A stretch of 20,781 nucleotides of DNA from Planctomycetes bacterium UBA4800. GTDB lineage: Bacteria > Planctomycetota > UBA8108 > UBA8890 > UBA8898. The stretch is taken from NCBI GenBank assembly GCA_002402755.1, contig DHGK01000323.1, positions 1-20,781 of the forward strand. The letters run 5' to 3'. Below, one piece after another: positions 14,301 through 20,178 of this stretch. A model generated the notes under the pieces. That model did not search any database. It saw only the letters and a list, made by a program, of their open reading frames with translations, and was not told the DNA's origin. How positions within the stretch are numbered: position 1 is the stretch's first letter; each line of letters opens with the position of its first letter. The position numbers were made by a program, and so were the translations under genes.

Positions 14301-15886
14301 CGGGGAAGGACGGCCTCTGGCACCTCCTGGTCTGGGATTCGGATCTCACGTTCAGGAACGTGCAGTCGCCGCTCTTTCCCGACAAGTTCGCGTCGTTCAA
14401 GCGGCTCCTGGCCGAACCCTTCTACCGCCGGCAGTTTCTGAGCTATCTGGGCTACATGGCGCGCGGGCCGTTCCTCCAGGACCTGCCGGTGATTCTCGGC
14501 GACACATCGAAGGCCTGCGGCGGGGACGCTGCCTCGATACTCCGGTTCGCGCAGGCGCGCTCCGCGTTCGTCCTGAGCCAGATCCCCGAGGGGCCGCGCT
14601 TCGCGGTCGAGCAGGCGCGGCGCGTGTCGCGGCAAGGCAAGCCCGACGTCGTTCAGGCCGCGGGCAAGGCGCCGACGCTCGCCGGCCGTTTCACGCTCGA
14701 CGGCCGGCCGGGCGCGCACCGATTCCTCGACGCCGAGCGCTGGACCGCAGAGTTCCCCGTCGGGCCGGAAGGCGGCGTCATGACGCTCGCGGCCGAGGAC
14801 TTGGGCGGCGGTGCGATCGCGAGCCAGGGCGTGCGGATCTCCGCGCGTCAGAGCGCGGTCGCGCTCGCGCCCGCCGAGCCGCAGACCCCCGAGCCGCAGT
14901 ACGTGCCGCGGCCCGCCCCGCCGGCTCCGATCGAGCTCGCGCTCGCGTCCGGGCGCAAGGAGCCCCCTGCCGTCGCCGCGCAGACGCCGCCGCCCGTGGA
15001 AACGCCGCGGGTCGATGTCGAGGCGCCGCACCCGGCGTTTGCCGACGGCGAGGCCCTGCTCAACGTCGATGCAGAGGAGACGACGGCGCCGGCGGCCGAG
15101 GAAGAGCAGCCGGCGCGCAGGACGCCGCCGCCCGCGCCGGCCGCGGCTCCCATCGCGCCGTCCGTCCCTGATACGTCCCGGGAGACGGACGTGGCCATGG
15201 TCGCGCGGGAGCGCGAACCGCCGCCGCACCGGACGGCCGCGCCGGAGGAACCCGCGCAGCGCGCGCCCGTCGCCGGCGCAGGACCCGGCAAAGCGCTCTG
15301 GTACTTCGTCGCGGGAGCGCTTCTCTGCCTCGCGCTTCTCGGCGCGCTGGTCGCGGGCGTCTACCGGCAGCTTCGAAAGCTGGGCGCGCCCGCGGGCGCC
15401 CGGGATGGCGTTGCCGCGGATCGCGCCGCCGGCGCCCCGCACAAGGCCGCCGCAATTCCAAAGGACATCAAGCCGCCGGCCCCTCCGCCACGCCGGCCCC
15501 CTCCGCCCGTTCAGCACCCTGCGCCGCGTCAGCCTCCGGCCCGCCAGGCGCCGCCTCCTCCGCGCCGTCCGCCGCAGTCTCTCCCGCCGCAACCTTCCGC
15601 GGCGCCGGCCGCACAGGCGGCGGACCATGGCGAAGCCGCCGCCCTGATCGCGCAGCTTGCAGGCGCCGACTATCAGAGCGCGGCGCGCGCTTTCTCGCGC
15701 CTCGCGCGCATGGGCGCCGCGGCGCTGCCCGCCCTCGCGGCGGAGCGCCGCCCGGGCTCGACGCCCTTCGGCAAGATCCGGCGCGGCCCTGCCGGCCTCA
15801 CGCCCGCCCCGGCGGGAGAGCACGCGCCTCTTCCCGTCCAGGCGGTCGTCGATCTGCTGATCGCCGCGGCGCGGGCGAAGCCGTGA
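11315..15886 (+). CDS. Large membrane-anchored lamin-tail and CotH kinase-like protein
   Basis: The 1523-residue protein has a signal peptide (about 1-22). Two clear lamin-tail domains each open with a VVISEIMYHP or LVVSEIMYHP strand (near 27 and 324), and a shorter third copy lies between them (about 193-312). A jelly-roll-like region (about 470-615), a small beta domain (about 640-730) and a CotH kinase-like domain (about 740-1090) follow. The CotH core retains the DDWD segment (977-980), Asn989 in KNAYVY and WDSD (1007-1010), which align with the catalytic and metal-binding region of the family. A Pro/Ala-rich linker, one transmembrane helix (about 1329-1350), a strongly Pro-rich stretch and a short helical C-terminus complete it. 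CotH proteins are atypical secretory kinases; the substrate here is unknown. The start follows an ATGATG with no strong ribosome binding site. Confidence 0.85.
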   Translation: MMTLRRSHALLPILALLASGLGADPCVVISEIMYHPADPEEALEFVELHNPEAPRADLSDWRIEGEIEYAFPPGTVLLPGEYLVVARAPTHLQKAYALARRPLRFDGRLGNKGGTLRLINSAGRTACAVRYDDRDPWPASADGAGHSLALRDPVFDPRDPASWAQSPAVGGTPAAPNGFGPGPSRVALAPLPAVKINEIACGPGGFIELLNASGDAIPLGGWLVTNDFAALAKYRIPDGVVLTAYGFLTLPAEAFGPGFALAAPDIECAVSLPGGACVVDAVRAGGLAAGTACGRVPDGTGAIAPCGAPTPGAANKPLSVPDLVVSEIMYHPITEDDRDEYLEIYNRSSRTVDLAGCTVRGFGFTFPAKARIGPKSYIVVAKDPARLGARYGIKSTILFGPCQGALSDGGETIRLETPEGVCIDEVTYGDRDPWPAWADGLGESLELVDVEGENDLPAAWGASDSRAGAQWQTFEYAGIHRAFRDMNLSEFQFLLLGAGECLIDNVVLASQDEALVKEGFERGDFGWSALGTHDRSAVTDAAAAGKGAYLIVADGRGDPRHNYVSVTVRRSLVPDKRYFLRFRAKWQRGAVQLLTRTIGQGVARTHTLSPPRKLGTPGAPNGIAASGGAPIVGVPAQTPIAPDDKTPVAVRVRIDARDAPAGADICYRRDGETAWKKAPLAPCVLPARRGSALWSGAIPAQAAGLVEFYIEARSAAGAARRYPADAPARTACYLVGLTCHERLPTYHLLAPKAQWDALKARPRLSNRPADATFVYGNAAIFYNVAFRARGSPYTRDMSFNWRIRFGERRLGGRNAYTLDGQKQDGTRQHERAVHWLLANLRVPSLRQRYVFVNIPGREQGVFEDVERVDGEFIDRWFPGQERGNLHKIDDYFELLPGRGAEQQRVEADFKWQGPDPELYRWNFAPRATGTIEDFGPLLRLIALMDPEATKTGFMPQFEKAANADQWLRTFAVRTICDDWDTMGRGRGKNAYVYRTPGKDGLWHLLVWDSDLTFRNVQSPLFPDKFASFKRLLAEPFYRRQFLSYLGYMARGPFLQDLPVILGDTSKACGGDAASILRFAQARSAFVLSQIPEGPRFAVEQARRVSRQGKPDVVQAAGKAPTLAGRFTLDGRPGAHRFLDAERWTAEFPVGPEGGVMTLAAEDLGGGAIASQGVRISARQSAVALAPAEPQTPEPQYVPRPAPPAPIELALASGRKEPPAVAAQTPPPVETPRVDVEAPHPAFADGEALLNVDAEETTAPAAEEEQPARRTPPPAPAAAPIAPSVPDTSRETDVAMVAREREPPPHRTAAPEEPAQRAPVAGAGPGKALWYFVAGALLCLALLGALVAGVYRQLRKLGAPAGARDGVAADRAAGAPHKAAAIPKDIKPPAPPPRRPPPPVQHPAPRQPPARQAPPPPRRPPQSLPPQPSAAPAAQAADHGEAAALIAQLAGADYQSAARAFSRLARMGAAALPALAAERRPGSTPFGKIRRGPAGLTPAPAGEHAPLPVQAVVDLLIAAARAKP

Positions 15887-15892
15887 CCGACG

Positions 15893-15908
15893 CCGGCCCG
15901 CTGGCCGG
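15893..15908 (+). terminator. Perfect hairpin after the lamin-tail/CotH gene
   Basis: CCGGCC (15893-15898) and GGCCGG (15903-15908) form a six-base-pair stem with a four-base loop, six bases after the stop codon. Only two T residues follow, so it is a weak terminator candidate. Confidence 0.35.
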
Positions 15909-15992
15909 TTGCGACCCGACCGCGTCTCCGGTATCCTTCGTTCCCAGGCATTGCCGAGGCAGGGCCGCGGCCTTGCCGGTCAGGAGAGGAAG

Positions 15993-16553
15993 GTGCGAGT
16001 TCCCACGCGCATCGCAATCACCGGCGACCCCGGCAGCGGCAAGACGACGCTCATCCGGCGCGTCGTCGAGGTGCTGGGACACGAGCTTCGCATCGGCGGC
16101 ATCTACACGAGCGAGCTTCGCGAGGGGCGCGAGCGCACGGGCTTCACCGTGGTCGACATCGCGTCGGGCCGCTCGGGCGTCATGGCGCGCGTCAACGCGC
16201 CGTCGAACGTGCAGGTCGGCAGGTACGGCGTCGATGTCGCGTCCTTCGAGTCGATCGCCGTGCCCGCGCTGCGCGAGGCGCGCGCCTCGTGCGATCTCGT
16301 CGTCATCGACGAGGTCGCCGCCATGCAGATTGCCTGCCCCGCCTTCGTCAAGGAGTTCCTCCTGCTCCTGCGCGGCACCAAGCCGCTGCTCGTCACCTTC
16401 CAGCGGCACGGCCGCCACCCCCTGTGCAAGGATCTCTGGAACGAGTTCCGCGTGGAGATGGTCGCTCCCGGCCGGGGCGAGGCGCTCCTGGAGAAGATCG
16501 TGCGCGCGCTCGGCCCGCGCCGGCCGCCCGCACCGGCGCCCTCGGGACCATGA
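15993..16553 (+). CDS. THEP1-like nucleoside triphosphatase
   Basis: The 186-residue protein matches the NTPase_1/THEP1 family of small P-loop NTPases along its whole length. Walker A is GDPGSGKTTL (11-20). The GIYTSELREG (36-45) and RVNAPSNVQVGRYGVDV (66-82) segments are typical of the family. Walker B is LVVIDE (102-107). A family-type segment FQRHGRHPL (136-144) follows. Family members hydrolyse several nucleoside triphosphates in vitro, and a cellular role is not established. The GTG start at 15993 is chosen because AGGAG (15982-15986) lies six bases upstream and the family motif begins right after it; longer in-frame starts are not family-like. The C-terminal tail is Pro-rich and probably disordered. 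It stands alone, converging on the gene that ends at 16593. Confidence 0.88.
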   Translation: MRVPTRIAITGDPGSGKTTLIRRVVEVLGHELRIGGIYTSELREGRERTGFTVVDIASGRSGVMARVNAPSNVQVGRYGVDVASFESIAVPALREARASCDLVVIDEVAAMQIACPAFVKEFLLLLRGTKPLLVTFQRHGRHPLCKDLWNEFRVEMVAPGRGEALLEKIVRALGPRRPPAPAPSGP

Positions 16554-16592
16554 GCTTCGGACCCGACGCCCCGCCGGACGGCCGCACGTCTG

Positions 16593-17972
16593 TCAGCGCG
16601 TGATGCGCAGCGCGATATCGTCCTTGTACGCCGGCGAGGCGAGCGTCCGGACGCCGCCCCCGTGCGTGAACGCCTCCTCGGCGGCGACGGCGCCGGTCTT
16701 CGTGTCGACCCACTGCGCCTTGTACGCGCCCGCGGGCAGCTCGATCGCGAGCTCGGCCTTGGCGCCGCCGTTCAGGTAGATCGCGTAGGCGCGGCCCGGC
16801 TCGGCCAGGACGCGCGCCGTCGCCTTCGCGGGCACCCCGCCCTTCACGATCTCGTTGTGCGGCTGCATGGCGAGGAAGTCGAAGCCGTGCACGAAGTCCT
16901 TCAGAATCCGGAGCTGCCGCCTGAGCTCCGCGCTCCCGCCGCCGGGCGCCTGGGCCTTCGCCGTGCCGCGCTCGTGGTCGGGCGTGAACGAGTAGTCCAG
17001 GTTGCTGTAGATCGCGCCGCCCGCGATGATGAAGTCCCAGCCCTCCGTCCGGTAGGTCGCATCGGCGCTGCCCTTGAACCCGGTCTCGTCATCCGCGATG
17101 ACCTTGCCGAGGCCCCAGTTCATGGCGACGGCCTCGGGCGGCCGCGCGTAGTGGAAGTTGAAGATCGAGACCGCCGGGTGCGGGTCGGCGACCTTGGCCT
17201 TGTCGTTGGCAATGTTCTGCGCGATCAGGTGCCGGAGCGGCAGCCCCTTCTCCGCATCGACGATCGTGTCGGCGATGTGCCGCTGCCACGCCATCGTCAC
17301 GCCGCCGAAGTACGGCTCGTTGCAGATCTCGTAGTACAGGTTGTCGAACTCGTTGAGCGCCGCGACGGCCTTGCGGACGAAGGCATCGTGGACGGCCTGC
17401 ATGCGCGCGTCCTTGAGCGTGTAGACCTCGGTCCGCGGCATGGTCCCGATGCCGTTCACGTTGTTGGCGGCGTTCATGGGGCTCAAGCGCCACATCTCGT
17501 CCTCGTAGAAGGGGCAGAAGAGGACGTACTCGACCACGATCCCGCGGGCGCCCGCCTGCGCCACGAAATCGCGCAGCCGCGCGAAGTAGGCGTCGTCCCA
17601 CTTCGTCAGGTCGAACCTGGCGCCGCCGTTGGCGTAGCCCGGCGTCGCGCTCCGCGCCCACGGGCAGGCGTACTTGTGCGCGGCGGGCGCGAGGGGATTT
17701 CCCTTGATGTTGAACGACGCGGCCGACTCGCAGTACACGCCCGAGAACGTCCGCGTCAGGTTGAGCCCCTTGTCCTTGAGCTCATCGAGGTACGGCACGT
17801 AGTCGAAGTCGAGGTTGAGCACGGCGCCGTAGTGCTCGCCCGATGTGATGAGGATCGCCGGCTTCCCCCGGAACTGGAGATAGTGCGGATTCCGGGGATG
17901 CAGGGAAAGCGCCTCGCCGGCGCAGGCCGGCGAGGCGACCGCTGCGAGCAACGCGAGTCCGATGCGAACCAT
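16593..17972 (-). CDS. Secreted glycoside-hydrolase-like protein, clan GH-A TIM barrel
   Basis: The 459-residue product has a signal peptide (about 1-19) and a (beta/alpha)8-barrel-type layout. Candidate catalytic residues are Glu219 in YYEICNEPYFGG (acid/base at the NEP motif typical of clan GH-A) and Glu296 in IADDETGF (nucleophile). The C-terminal 70 residues, with AIYLNGG and ELPAGAYKAQWVDTKTG, form a beta domain of the kind that follows the barrel in GH5-related proteins from environmental bacteria. The substrate is unknown; a beta-linked glycan is likely. The start at 17972 has a perfect AAGGAGG (17978-17984, complement) five bases upstream. It diverges from the gene at 18050, with a palindrome between them. 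Confidence 0.82.
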   Translation of the reverse strand: MVRIGLALLAAVASPACAGEALSLHPRNPHYLQFRGKPAILITSGEHYGAVLNLDFDYVPYLDELKDKGLNLTRTFSGVYCESAASFNIKGNPLAPAAHKYACPWARSATPGYANGGARFDLTKWDDAYFARLRDFVAQAGARGIVVEYVLFCPFYEDEMWRLSPMNAANNVNGIGTMPRTEVYTLKDARMQAVHDAFVRKAVAALNEFDNLYYEICNEPYFGGVTMAWQRHIADTIVDAEKGLPLRHLIAQNIANDKAKVADPHPAVSIFNFHYARPPEAVAMNWGLGKVIADDETGFKGSADATYRTEGWDFIIAGGAIYSNLDYSFTPDHERGTAKAQAPGGGSAELRRQLRILKDFVHGFDFLAMQPHNEIVKGGVPAKATARVLAEPGRAYAIYLNGGAKAELAIELPAGAYKAQWVDTKTGAVAAEEAFTHGGGVRTLASPAYKDDIALRITR

Positions 17973-17982
17973 GGCCGCCTCC

Positions 17983-18012
17983 TTGTCGTGGATGGAGCCT
18001 CGCTCTTATGAT
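17983..18012 (+). promoter_or_regulatory. Promoter of the gene at 18050 (TTGTCG-N18-TATGAT)
   Basis: A -35-like TTGTCG (17983-17988) and a -10 TATGAT (18007-18012) are 18 bases apart, giving a predicted start near 18019 and a leader of about 30 bases with GGAG at 18038-18041. The -35 overlaps the ribosome binding site of the divergent gene. Confidence 0.45.
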
Positions 18013-18026
18013 GCCGTGATCGGCAT
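18011..18026. promoter_or_regulatory. Operator-like palindrome in the divergent promoter region
   Basis: ATGCCG-TGAT-CGGCAT is a perfect inverted repeat with six-base arms and a four-base centre. It overlaps the last bases of the -10 element and the predicted transcription start of the plus-strand gene, the classical position for a repressor. The cognate regulator is unknown and none is encoded nearby. Confidence 0.5.
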
Positions 18027-18049
18027 GCAAAGACAATGGAGATGGCCAC

Positions 18050-19396
18050 ATGCGCACACCTGTCATGCTCTGCAACCTGCTCGCGACCGCGCTCGCCTTC
18101 CCGCAGGTCGAGATCAGCGGCCGCATTCTGCACCCGCGCGTCGCCGGCGGGCAGGACATGATGCCCTTCACGGCCATCGCTTGCTTCGCCAACTTGTCGG
18201 GAGCGGGCGGCGAGGGAAGCTCGTTCCGCACGTGGGAGACGGAGCCCGTGGGGTGGTACCGCATCGCCGGCGCTCCCGGCACCCGGACACTGCTCTTCTC
18301 GACGCCGGGCCGCTGCATGCGCCCCATCGTTCGCACGGACGTCGCCTGCGCGCCGGGCGAGACGCTGAGCCTCGCCGTGCGGCCCGCGTTCGACTTCTTC
18401 AACTTCGCAGAATCCGCCTGGGACCCGAAACCCGCGACGCATTACTTCCAGACGTTCGTCGCCCGCGGCACGAGCGTCACGCAGGTCGGGTTCCGGCTCG
18501 TCCATGATGGCATCGACGGACCCGGCCCCGGTGCGCAGACGCTGTGCGTGTCCGTACACGAAGAGGCGCCGGGCGCGCCCGACGCCTGGCCGCAGGTCGG
18601 GCCGGCGATGCCCGTTCCCGGCGTCGATTGCGGGGGCCCGAAGAACTATCTCTGGGCCGCGGGCTGGAACTCGGGCGAGGTGCCGCTCGTCCCGGGAAGG
18701 AAGTACGCGGTCTGCATCGCCGCCGAGACTCCGGGCGGCGTCTTCCAGGCCTTCTGGCGCGAGGATGCGGACACGGCGTGCGAGTGCTACCGGCTCGGGC
18801 CGTCGGGCGTGACGGGTGCAACGGGACGCGACCTGTGGCTCGCGGTCGCGACTGACGGCGACGGCCTCAGGATTCCGTACAACAAGCGCGTCCAGACCGA
18901 GTTCCAGGAGTTCGCGGGATTCCGCCGCACGTGGGCGCAGACGTACATCGCGCAGGGCCGGAGCCTCGCCGGCGTGATCCTCTACGCCGCGGTCTCGGGC
19001 GCGCAGCCGCCCCTGGGCCGGCAGCGCGCGTGCGTGCGCGTCAGGCGCGGCGGCCCGCACGGCCCGGTCGTCGGCCTGGAGAAGATCGCCTCGGGCAACG
19101 GCAACTGGACGGGCGACGCGTCCTGGGGCATGTTCGGGGCCGCGTACGCGCCGGGCGAGGTGCCGCTTGTGCCTGGCGAGCGCTACGCGATCGAGTTCCA
19201 GAGCCTCGAGCACCGCGGTACGCTCCACGGCTACACGAACATCAAGGGCCAGGTGAGCGACGACCGCCCCGGATTCAACCCGTATCGCAAGGCCGCGCCG
19301 GATTCGTACGCCGCGGGCACGGCCTACGCGAACGGCATCGAGGCCGTCGAATGCGACCTCGACATGCAGATCATCGAGTACGAGCAGGCCCCGTAG
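18050..19396 (+). CDS. Secreted protein of unknown function with duplicated beta domain
   Basis: I do not recognise this 448-residue protein. It begins with a short hydrophobic segment (about 1-17) compatible with export. Residues about 20-112 look like a small beta-sandwich of the carboxypeptidase-regulatory type, with GWYRIAG in place. Residues about 134-270 and 297-442 are two copies of one domain: both start with QTFVARG/QTYIAQG, and both contain a nearly identical GEVPLVPG(R/E)(K/R)YA segment (209-220 and 369-380). Eleven cysteines occur outside the leader, many in the first copy. No catalytic motif is visible; the duplicated domains suggest binding. GGAG at 18038-18041 lies eight bases before the ATG. 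The divergent neighbour is a glycoside-hydrolase-like gene, so a role in carbohydrate use is possible but only inferred. Confidence 0.75.
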   Translation: MRTPVMLCNLLATALAFPQVEISGRILHPRVAGGQDMMPFTAIACFANLSGAGGEGSSFRTWETEPVGWYRIAGAPGTRTLLFSTPGRCMRPIVRTDVACAPGETLSLAVRPAFDFFNFAESAWDPKPATHYFQTFVARGTSVTQVGFRLVHDGIDGPGPGAQTLCVSVHEEAPGAPDAWPQVGPAMPVPGVDCGGPKNYLWAAGWNSGEVPLVPGRKYAVCIAAETPGGVFQAFWREDADTACECYRLGPSGVTGATGRDLWLAVATDGDGLRIPYNKRVQTEFQEFAGFRRTWAQTYIAQGRSLAGVILYAAVSGAQPPLGRQRACVRVRRGGPHGPVVGLEKIASGNGNWTGDASWGMFGAAYAPGEVPLVPGERYAIEFQSLEHRGTLHGYTNIKGQVSDDRPGFNPYRKAAPDSYAAGTAYANGIEAVECDLDMQIIEYEQAP

Positions 19397-19417
19397 CGCC
19401 GGCCGCACGCGCGGCGC
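19396..19417. terminator. GC hairpin after the duplicated-domain gene
   Basis: GCGCCG (19396-19401) pairs with CGGCGC (19412-19417) across a ten-base loop, in the 32-base gap between convergent genes. No T tract follows on either strand, so this is a weak candidate. Confidence 0.25.
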
Positions 19418-19428
19418 AGCCCGCCCCG

Positions 19429-19827
19429 CTACGCCACGATCTCGAAACCCTCGCCGGCGAAATGCCGGTCCAGCGTCCAGACGCTGTCGATTCTCAGCTC
19501 GTGCATGCAGGCGAAGGAAACCACATCGACGAGGCTGGCGGCGCGGGAACCGCCGAGGAACAGATCCAGGGCCTCCTCGTGAATGTCGCGGCCGACCCAG
19601 ATGATCTCGAGGAGCGGGGCGAATTCCTCGCGGAACCTGCGCGAGGCTTCCCTTCCCAGGCGCCGATCGACCAGGGCATAGGTTTCAACGAGGACGTACG
19701 AGCTGGTCACGAGCGCGGCTTCTTCCGCCGCCAGCCGCTCGAACGCTCGCCGTGCGTTCTCGTGCTGACCGTCGCCGCTCGCGAGGAGCGCATACAGCGC
19801 CGATGTGTCGGCGAAGACCTTGCTCAA
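19429..19827 (-). CDS. vapC: PIN-domain toxin, VapC type
   Basis: The 132-residue product is a PIN-domain ribonuclease. The four conserved acidic residues are in place: Asp7 in FADTSAL, Glu48 in YVLVETYAL, Asp101 in SLVDVVSFA and Asp120 in TLDRHF. VapC toxins cleave RNA, often initiator tRNA or rRNA, and are held inactive by the partner antitoxin. The start codon is TTG at 19827, which overlaps the antitoxin stop codon as TTGA, with GAGG a few bases upstream, indicating translational coupling. Length and order (antitoxin first) are typical of VapBC pairs. The RNA target cannot be predicted. Confidence 0.9.
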   Translation of the reverse strand: MSKVFADTSALYALLASGDGQHENARRAFERLAAEEAALVTSSYVLVETYALVDRRLGREASRRFREEFAPLLEIIWVGRDIHEEALDLFLGGSRAASLVDVVSFACMHELRIDSVWTLDRHFAGEGFEIVA

Positions 19828-20072
19828 CGGACCGCCTCGTCGAGGTAGCGGTCATGATGGAGCGATACATCGGTTGCGCCTTCCCGATCCTTGAAGGCCC
19901 CGACGAGCCCGGCCGCCCGAGCGTAGATCTGCGCTCGCGATGTCTGCTCCGTCTCGAGAAAGCGGGTCACGCAACGGCGGACCATCTCCGCCAGAGAGAC
20001 CCCATCTCTTCGGGCCAGCTTCTTCAGGCGCCGCAACAGCTCCTGTGGCAACTGGATCTGCGTTCTCACCAT
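19824..20072 (-). CDS. vapB: Ribbon-helix-helix antitoxin, VapB type
   Basis: The 82-residue protein begins with a ribbon-helix-helix DNA-binding domain: strand VRTQIQLP (2-9), helix QELLRRLKKLARRDG (10-24) and the second helix after the VSLAEMVRR turn (25-33). The C-terminal half (about 45-82) is charged and probably wraps around the toxin. As in other pairs, it likely represses its own promoter. The ATG at 20072 is chosen because an excellent promoter ends seven bases upstream; a TTG at 20108 in the same frame lies inside the -35 element and cannot be used from that promoter. No Shine-Dalgarno precedes the ATG, which fits a leaderless message. Confidence 0.87.
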   Translation of the reverse strand: MVRTQIQLPQELLRRLKKLARRDGVSLAEMVRRCVTRFLETEQTSRAQIYARAAGLVGAFKDREGATDVSLHHDRYLDEAVR

Positions 20073-20079
20073 ACGGATA

Positions 20080-20108
20080 AGTGTAATGCCACCATGCTGT
20101 GTTGTCAA
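20080..20108 (-). promoter_or_regulatory. Strong promoter of vapBC (TTGACA-N17-TACACT), leaderless start
   Basis: On the minus strand a perfect -35 TTGACA (20108-20103) and a -10 TACACT (20085-20080) are separated by exactly 17 bases. Seven bases after the -10 comes the vapB ATG, so the start codon is predicted to be at or next to the first transcribed base. Confidence 0.72.
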
Positions 20109-20178
20109 ATGACACCGGGGATGGCTATCGCCGCGACTCCGTCGTGTTCGGCGGCGCCGGTCGTGCCCGCCGCCGGCA

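Noticed and set aside
11389..15823. Very long alternative frames on both strands across the lamin-tail/CotH gene (1260 and 1127 codons)
   Set aside because: Only the 1523-residue frame has a signal peptide, domain motifs and a transmembrane helix; the others are Arg-rich shadows.
19429..20072. Interpreting the vapBC pair as part of a defence island or mobile element
   Set aside because: No integrase, transposase, restriction gene, terminal repeats or tRNA-like attachment site is visible around it.
20070..20108. Longer vapB from a TTG at 20108
   Set aside because: That codon lies inside the -35 hexamer of the best promoter, so it would not be transcribed; the extra residues are not part of a ribbon-helix-helix domain.
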